From Bidens hawaiensis (lineage: Eukaryota; Streptophyta; Magnoliopsida; Asterales; Asteraceae): 64,000 bases of DNA. The translations under genes were made by a program, and so were the position numbers. Each line of letters opens with the position of its first letter. Position 1 is the first letter of the stretch. The notes under the pieces are model-generated. The model made no database searches. It worked only from the letters and a program-made list of their open reading frames with translations, and was not told where the DNA came from. Where the stretch lies: NCBI GenBank assembly GCA_021521415.1, contig JAIQDT010000299.1, positions 558,001-622,000 on the forward strand, read 5' to 3'. Below, one piece after another: positions 57,970 through 64,000 of the stretch.

Positions 57970-60900
57970 TGTCACACCCCGTCTAGCACAATGCGGAAGC
58001 GTAAAACGGGAATGTAACAGACACCTCTGATATCAACACATTGTTTATAAAGAAACATTAAAAACTAATTTACAATATATTACATTTCTTTGTTCTATCA
58101 TTGTTTTACGGTCTAGGTGATACAAACAAAACTAGTTCGTTAACTATACATTCTTACTACTAACTCCCTTGCTTCTATTCACATAGCATCAACCACACAC
58201 TTCAGGCAAGTAACAGATCACCAAATTACTCCGATTTAGGTACACCTGAAAAGCAGTTTAAAACGGGTCAACTACTAGAGTTGGTGAGTTTCACGAGTTT
58301 CAAGAAAACAGTAATGAGTATTCACAAGTCAACACTTGTAATCATGAAACAAGTAAGTATGTATGTAAATGATGTATGTGATGTAATTATGTGAAGCTAC
58401 AGTGAAGCCTGGACTGTTCGTGCTGCGTGCCTCCATTTCCCACGCTCAATCAACCACTGTGGCCCCTTTCCGCCCACAACATGCCCCGGTAGCTATGTCT
58501 AACACTACATAGCTGGTTCGTAAAAATAATATGGACATGTGCAAACGGGATAATGTCTCAGCAACCGTGCTGGCCCCGCCTGGGTTTGTCAAACCAATAG
58601 TACTATTCACAAGCCACCAGCTCGAAGTTAATCACTGTGATCGTGGGGACTTTCGTGTGTTAGCACTTAGATAATTCACATCATTACATGTTTCAGATAA
58701 GTATATAGATATAAGCAAACATGCTTTTCACCCCAAAAGTTCGTAAAACAGTTTAAAAGTGGGGTCATGAAACTCACGGTTTAGTAGATAATCAGTACTG
58801 TATCAGCTCGTGGTTTGTTCGGTCCGCTATCAGTAGTTCCTATAATCAATATTATAATAATATTAATATTTTAATATTATTATAATCTCAATACTAAACT
58901 GGGTTGTATAACTAATCTGGGTGTAGCTGGAACGCCCAGAAAGTGGCAATAGGCTTAGGTTGTGATGTTGTTCAATGTCTAATACTTAAAACCGAACTTG
59001 GCTCAGACTCCCGTTTTCCCAGCTGGGCCAAGTTGCTCGTTTACGCGTTCAGAAAACACTTATGGGAAAATAAGCTTGAGTAAATGTATTGGTTAATAAC
59101 ATGATTAAGTTATAAAGAAGGATCACCTATTAGGGTCCCGGATTAGCCACGGGGCCCGTTTCCATTTATTCAGTTTGATTTAAGAAGAAACGCGCATAAT
59201 CCATCCGGATTGTCCAGGTTTCTCATAGAAAAGTTCGTTTTAACTTAATTAGTCCAAAAATATGATTTTTGATCACTCTTGGTGTTTTGATATTCCCGCA
59301 GATTCGCTAGTCGTAAACTTGCCGGATTTTATAAAAACTGAATTTGTTTAATATTCAAATTAGCATAATTAATTAACCGTTAATCATTAAATTATGAAAA
59401 TTTAACCACTTATCAATTAAAATATGTAGATTTTTATAAAAATATTTCTGGAATTTATTTACTGATTTATTAATTTATTAAAATTCATTTTATCAGCTAT
59501 ATTTCGTCTAAAAATCGTCCGTTTACCCCAAACAATTTCCAAAAATTCCACATAAATTCCTGAATACTCAAATCATGTCCCAAAACAACCTGTATTAATT
59601 CCAGAATGTAAAAAGCTCGTGCGATATTCTTTTCGGCCCAAATTCGGCTGTAAAAATTCACACGAACGCAAATAAACAAAACAATTTTAAACTTCTCCAA
59701 ATGATCCCAAAATTCATATGTAATCAAAATATATCAAATCTGAGTTCCCAGAAAATTTTCATTATTTTTGAAATATTTTAGCTATTTTTCCCAAATAAAC
59801 GTCCCAATTAGGTAATAAATTCGCCAAATATTCTCGAATGGTCGAAAAATTACCAAATTTAAACAGGGACTTATTGACATGGTCCCTGATTTTCCTGTAA
59901 AATTTCAAGTCCTAACAATATGAACATCACAACCTTAACCTAAGTAGCCCGTAAGCGAGTGTTTCGGCATTACCTTAGCGGGTTTGGCTCGTTTCCGACT
60001 TTTTAATCAAGTTTTCAGGTTCTTGTGCTTCTAAGCAAGCTAGGTACAAGTCCTATATCACAAACCAAGCAATATTTCATCAACATAACAGCCCTTAACT
60101 TAGGGTTTCGGCTAGTGCACAAAAACGAACTTTTGAACCGTAAAAACGTCGTTTCAACCCTTTAATCCGTGTTTATGGCCAAAAAAAACTATCAAAACAG
60201 GTTCCTTACCATGTGTATGATCAAAACATGTTTATGGACCATTTTTAGGATTTTTACACGGTTAGGAATGATTTTTAGTAACCAAGACATGTTTTTATGG
60301 TATTAAACAAGTTCAAAGGCTACTTATTTAAGCTCTTTACCTTAGGGTTGGAGGTTTTCTGGAATTTTAGGTTGCAGCTGCTTGGACCTCAGTTTTTATA
60401 AACCAAATTGGATAACCAAGCTTCCTAAACAAGTTTTATAAAAAGAATGGGGGGTGGGGGTGGGCTGCGGCCGGAAGAAAGATTGGGCCCAAGATGGGCT
60501 GTTTTGTCCCAATAATCTGGTTTCTCAAGCCCAAATACGAAAAGCCCGGTCCAAATTTAGTTCGGGTTCGGTTTTTGGCGCGAAAAACTTATCGGGTGTG
60601 TTAAACAACGCGAAAACGAGTGTTTTTCGGCTAGTTTTGTGTAAAATTATAAAAACATACTATATGTTTGTAAAAATCAAAAATATTTTCACGGATCGCT
60701 TAAAACATTTCAAATAAGTGTTTGGTAAGTCTTTTTCGGCTTAACGGATGATACAATGCTTGGTTTGTAACTATCTTTCGCGTTTAAATCTATAGCGGGT
60801 AGTTAAACGAGCATGTTTTCCTTTAACTTGTTTGCTATCAAACTAAGACCATATTTCTAATATTTTAGCTTATATAGATCGTATATCACTTATATATGGC

Positions 60901-61027
60901 CCCCCGAGATATCTGGGTCATAACCCGACCCGTTCGGTTGATCGTTCGTTTGTTACGCAAAAGGTGTTTATTTGCTTAATCGGTAAATACATACTGAGGT
61001 GTACCTTGTTTTGGCTCAAATGTCACA
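57970..61027 (-). mobile_element. Solo LTR of a chromovirus-type element in the Ale-like leader
   Basis: 3058 bp, TGTCACACCCCG...AATGTCACA, with imperfect TSD GGTTA (57965-57969) and GATTA (61028-61032). The plus-strand start and the phrase GCGGAAGCGTAAAAC are shared with the chromovirus LTRs at 35029 and 42685, so it is a related but different subfamily. No internal sequence. Open frames such as 60454-60717 are chance. Confidence 0.85.
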
Positions 61028-61071
61028 GATTAACTGAGTGTGGTGAAAAGAAAAGGAGCAGGATCGGGTAT

Positions 61072-61084
61072 TGCTATGATACCA
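61072..61084 (-). promoter_or_regulatory. Primer-binding site of Ale-like element
   Basis: On the minus strand TGGTATCATAGCA directly follows the LTR end TTTCA. It matches the iMet-type site TGGTATCAGAGC with one change. Confidence 0.8.
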
Positions 61085-61227
61085 TGAAAGATGGAATAAT
61101 CTCCTTGCCTTTCTCATTAAACAATCGACTATAAATAATATATAGAATCTCTTATTTTAGGGATAGATTTACAAGTATCTGAATTCTAGATAACAATCTA
61201 ATTATAGAAAATAGACAATTACTATTA
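61085..61227 (-). repeat. 5' LTR of Ale-like element
   Basis: 143 bp, partner of 45587-45728, followed by TSD ATTAT. Confidence 0.88.
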
Positions 61228-61232
61228 ATTAT

Positions 61233-62127
61233 ACTACTATGCAATATTTATACATAACAATACTTGATAAAAAATTAAGATGATATTAATTCACATAGGT
61301 GACTAGCACCTTTATGAGTGTCGCTCACGTACAATTGGTGACTCGCTATGCTTTAATGTTGTGTTTCGGTTACTCTTTCAAGTAATTTATTTTGCACAAC
61401 AATACTAGAAATAGTTATATGTTATTGCATTCTTGTTTATTACTTCATTTAGTATTCCAACTTTTATCGTAGCTCATTATTATACCATGTTGCTAAACTA
61501 GAAACGTTATATCGACATTTCGTACACTAGATGTGTTCATGGTTTAACAAATAATTATTATCACTGCTTTAACTTGTTAGAATAACCCTTGTTATTATTT
61601 TCTGTTAGCGAACTTTGTTTGCCTCGAAGCCTGTACCAGTTGACATGTTTTTAAAAAGAAAAATCCCTAAAATCAGAGTTGTTACAAATTGAATATGAGC
61701 TTGACACTTAAGCATCATTATTTTACATTATTAGAATTATACTATATTTAAAAGGAAACCTAATGCTACAGTAAATGTAATATAGGTCTAATCAGTGACA
61801 GTCACTAAGTTTTTCTTTTTTTTAATATATCAAAAAAATTTTGTATTTATTGATTTGAAACTAATAATATTAACAAAAATGGAAGCTACTGTAGTGGTAT
61901 TGTTGTATTGTTGTGAGTTGCAGGACCCAAGTTCAAGTCTCCATTTACCTGGTTTTTGGTGTTTTTTTTTTGTTTTTCTAAATAGAAACAAATTTTTATA
62001 TTTATAGACTTCATACTCAATTAAGCAATTGAAAAAGTAAGGTAGTGTTGTGCTAAAGTTATTGTAATGTTTTATGTGTGTTTGAAGCTTTTGATCAACA
62101 CGCAACGCGCCGAGGTCAATTTCTAGT
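61233..62127. other. AT-rich intergenic DNA, nothing recognised
   Basis: No gene, repeat structure or RNA seen. It is presumably the host DNA flanking the Ale-like insertion. Confidence 0.5.
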
Positions 62128-62597
62128 TTATATTAAAAGAGTAATGTTTTTATTACAATATATTAACATAAAGTATATTATTATATTAGTTATATATATC
62201 CTATGGTTGCTGCTCATCAAACACTCGTGTAAAGTTGACCTTCCTTCACGCAGATCTATCAGGAAGTTCACGGGGGCCTCCTTTTTAGCAGAAATTCCTG
62301 CTAGTTTAAGGACATCACATAGGACGCCCCTTACCAAATCATGCTTGCATTTAAATCCGGGTAACTCCTTGCAATGGAGTGTGTGCTCGTGCAAAGAATC
62401 CAAACAAACCTTGCAGAAAACTAGACAAGGCTCATCAATCGGAAACATAGGGATCATTAGTCGGTATTTAGGAATAGCTCGGTACTCCAAAGCTGACATA
62501 TGCTTGCCCAGCCCTTCAATGGGGACGGCCATCAGGAAATCCTAAGCCCGAGGAGCCCAAAGACATTCAAACACCGCTTTTTGGCGAGGAGAAAATT
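62128..62597 (-). pseudogene. Fragment of a plant repeat protein, probably LINE-type C-terminus
   Basis: Minus-strand text from about 62597 (QKAVFECLWAPRA, then TAG, then DFLMAVPIEGLG) through MSALEYRAIPKYRLMIPMFP, a Cys/His cluster (CLVFCKVCLDSLHEHTLHC) and APVNFLIDLREGRSTL. It then decays after 62230. The Cys/His cluster and surrounding words resemble a protein common in plant genomes that I associate with non-LTR retrotransposon ORF ends. That attribution is from memory and unproven. The overlapping plus-strand frame (62078-62545) is an antisense shadow. Confidence 0.5.
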
Positions 62598-63240
62598 TGT
62601 AACACCCCGGTTAAAGCAGAAATTGTGACACTCCGTAAAACATTTCATTTTTCCGTACATTCCTTAAACATGATTTCGCTAAGTTGATTCCCTAATGATT
62701 AAAATTTATTAAGTTTAATCATAACGAGTCTAGCAAAAACCTTCATATGCATAGATGCATTGCATTAAAGTAATATATATTACTTTAGATTACTCGAACA
62801 TTCAGATTTATCCGACCGAGACAGACGTTGGTGATACTTTTGCACAACTCGAACATACGTTTAAATGAACCGGGAGGTTTGAATACCAGGTTATAAAATT
62901 ATATATTATAAATTGTCTTATAAGAATATTAACTCGAATAATTCGAAGTCTTTTACGAGCGTTTATCATTTATTTTAAAATCCAACGTAGCATTATACAA
63001 CCGGTACATAAACGAATGAATACGTTCCAATGACCAGCGAGCATTCAAACTTTATTGAATTTTCATCCATTAACCTAGTACTACATCTAACCAAATAATA
63101 TAGGAGTATACTTATATTAAACTTAGAAACTAACAATTGAAAGAACTACATACATACGTACTTGAATGGACCTAAATTAAAGACATAGTAAACAATATAA
63201 AAAAAGATAAAAAAAATCATATCATATATATAATAATTAA
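62598..63240 (-). repeat. Possible LTR remnant(s)
   Basis: TGTAACACCCCGG at 62599 and TGTGACACTCCGTAAAAC at 62627 look like the outer ends of minus-strand chromovirus LTRs, but no partner, target duplication or other end can be found. A 14 bp tandem duplicate (ACGGTCACCAGACC) lies at 63250-63277. Confidence 0.3.
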
Positions 63241-64000
63241 TCACACCCATACGGTCACCAGACCACGGTCACCAGACCAAATTCAAAATCCCATACACAT
63301 TTAACCATGAGTGCAAAATTTAAATGCCATGAAAATTATAGAAATAAGTTACCATGACCAACATCATTCACTTTATAGCTGTTTGTTTAACAACATTCTC
63401 ATCTAACCCCTCATATTATGTGAGGTGTGTTTTTATAATTTAGAGAGTGATTTTAAGGTGTTGTGAGTGAAGTGTTTTTATATTTTAGAAAAAGTAGTGA
63501 TTTTTCTGTATATTTGAAAAGTTACTGTTTATCCCCTATAATTTTTTAATATATTTTGAAAGTGGTTGTGAGTAAAAAAAAAAGAAAAGGTAATGATAAA
63601 ATGTATAAAAATTATTATTTAATTGAAATAAAGAGAAAAAATAAAGTAAATTTTAATATAATTTTTTGTTTAAAGATAAAAAATGGAATAAGAATTAGCC
63701 AGACAACAACCCACCTTAACAATTATTTTGCTTCAAGCTTCTCAAATTCATTGTTCAGATAAGTAGGAGCAGTCAAACTTTATCTCTCTCTCTCCCGACC
63801 ACTCGGTTCCGCCACTCAAGTTGGTTTCATTTTTCAAACCCATCAGACACTCCACCTCAAAATATCATGTTGTGAAATTATTAAATTAAGGGAACCATAC
63901 TTCCTCATCTTTATAATTTGACCCAACAAGCGTGCATCACATAAAACACCCTACAACATACAATCAACTTCAATCTCACCCGCTTGCTTCTCGAGTGCAC
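63241..64000. other. AT-rich DNA, possible promoter of a gene beyond the window
   Basis: No reading frame of note; the open frame at 63556-63762 is low-complexity. A CT-rich patch (TCTCTCTCTCTCCC, 63782-63795) and a TATA-like TTTATAATTT (about 63911) are followed by less AT-rich DNA up to the edge. This is compatible with a plant core promoter but proves nothing. Confidence 0.25.

Larger units (their letters stand above)
45587..61227 (-). mobile_element. Ale-like Ty1/copia element, swollen by insertions and duplication
   Basis: Short LTRs at 45587-45728 and 61085-61227 (TGAAAGATGG...ACTATTA) with TSD ATTAT at 45582-45586 and 61228-61232. A primer site follows the right LTR on the minus strand. 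RT wording ([26 protein letters not shown] in parts) and very short LTRs fit the Ale lineage. Genes read on the minus strand from gag at 57901. Within it lie a segment of copia A, two solo LTRs and extra RT copies. Confidence 0.85.

Noticed and set aside
62078..62545. 155-codon plus-strand frame
   Set aside because: The minus strand has the conserved Cys/His text; this frame is its shadow.

Overview
This window is plant nuclear DNA, most likely from a eudicot and plausibly Asteraceae (an impression from the repeat families, not a test). It is almost entirely nested LTR retrotransposons. I recognise no host protein-coding gene, tRNA, rRNA or CRISPR array. Boundaries rest on TG..CA termini, target-site duplications (TSDs), primer-binding sites (PBS) and polypurine tracts (PPT) read directly from the sequence.

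Layout. (1) 1-15057: a decayed minus-strand Athila-type Ty3/gypsy element whose 3' LTR runs off the left edge. Its RT is split by a complete minus-strand TR-GAG-like non-autonomous element (5528-12310, TSD CTCAA) with ~2.4 kb LTRs and only a gag gene. (2) 15058-45558: a plus-strand Ty1/copia family ('copia A') arranged LTR-internal-LTR-internal, sharing one middle LTR. It carries four insertions. The Athila above sits in its first LTR. A 486 bp solo LTR with palindromes (20111-20596) sits in its RT. A plus-strand Athila (23334-33713, TSD TCTTC) sits in its middle LTR and itself holds a 2589 bp solo LTR (24946-27534, TSD CTAAT). A full-length minus-strand chromovirus (35029-45257, TSD GAATT) sits in its second internal region. 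(3) 45587-61227: a minus-strand Ale-like copia element with ~143 bp LTRs and TSD ATTAT. It is swollen by a partial duplication of its RT/RNase H, a piece of copia A (48561-51425), and two solo LTRs (52907-55812, TSD TTATT; 57970-61027, TSD GGTTA/GATTA). (4) 61233-64000: AT-rich intergenic DNA with one broken repeat-protein fragment, possibly LINE-derived, a possible LTR scrap, and weak promoter-like signals at the right edge.

Condition. Nearly every retrotransposon gene is broken. Several stops look like C-to-T changes (CGA to TGA, CAG to TAG), as expected for methylated, silenced repeats. The best-preserved coding sequence is the chromovirus pol: protease, RT, RNase H, integrase and chromodomain are readable in one frame except for a single TAG. 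Its gag, however, looks internally deleted and partly duplicated.

The main points of interest are structural: the TR-GAG-like family with variable repeat arrays in its LTRs; a solo LTR whose empty site is preserved in the partner LTR of the same host element; the shared-LTR copia tandem; the mosaic Ale element with three RT copies; the phased palindromes in the small solo LTR; and recurrent poly-C tracts. I see no convincing new biological system beyond retroelement biology.
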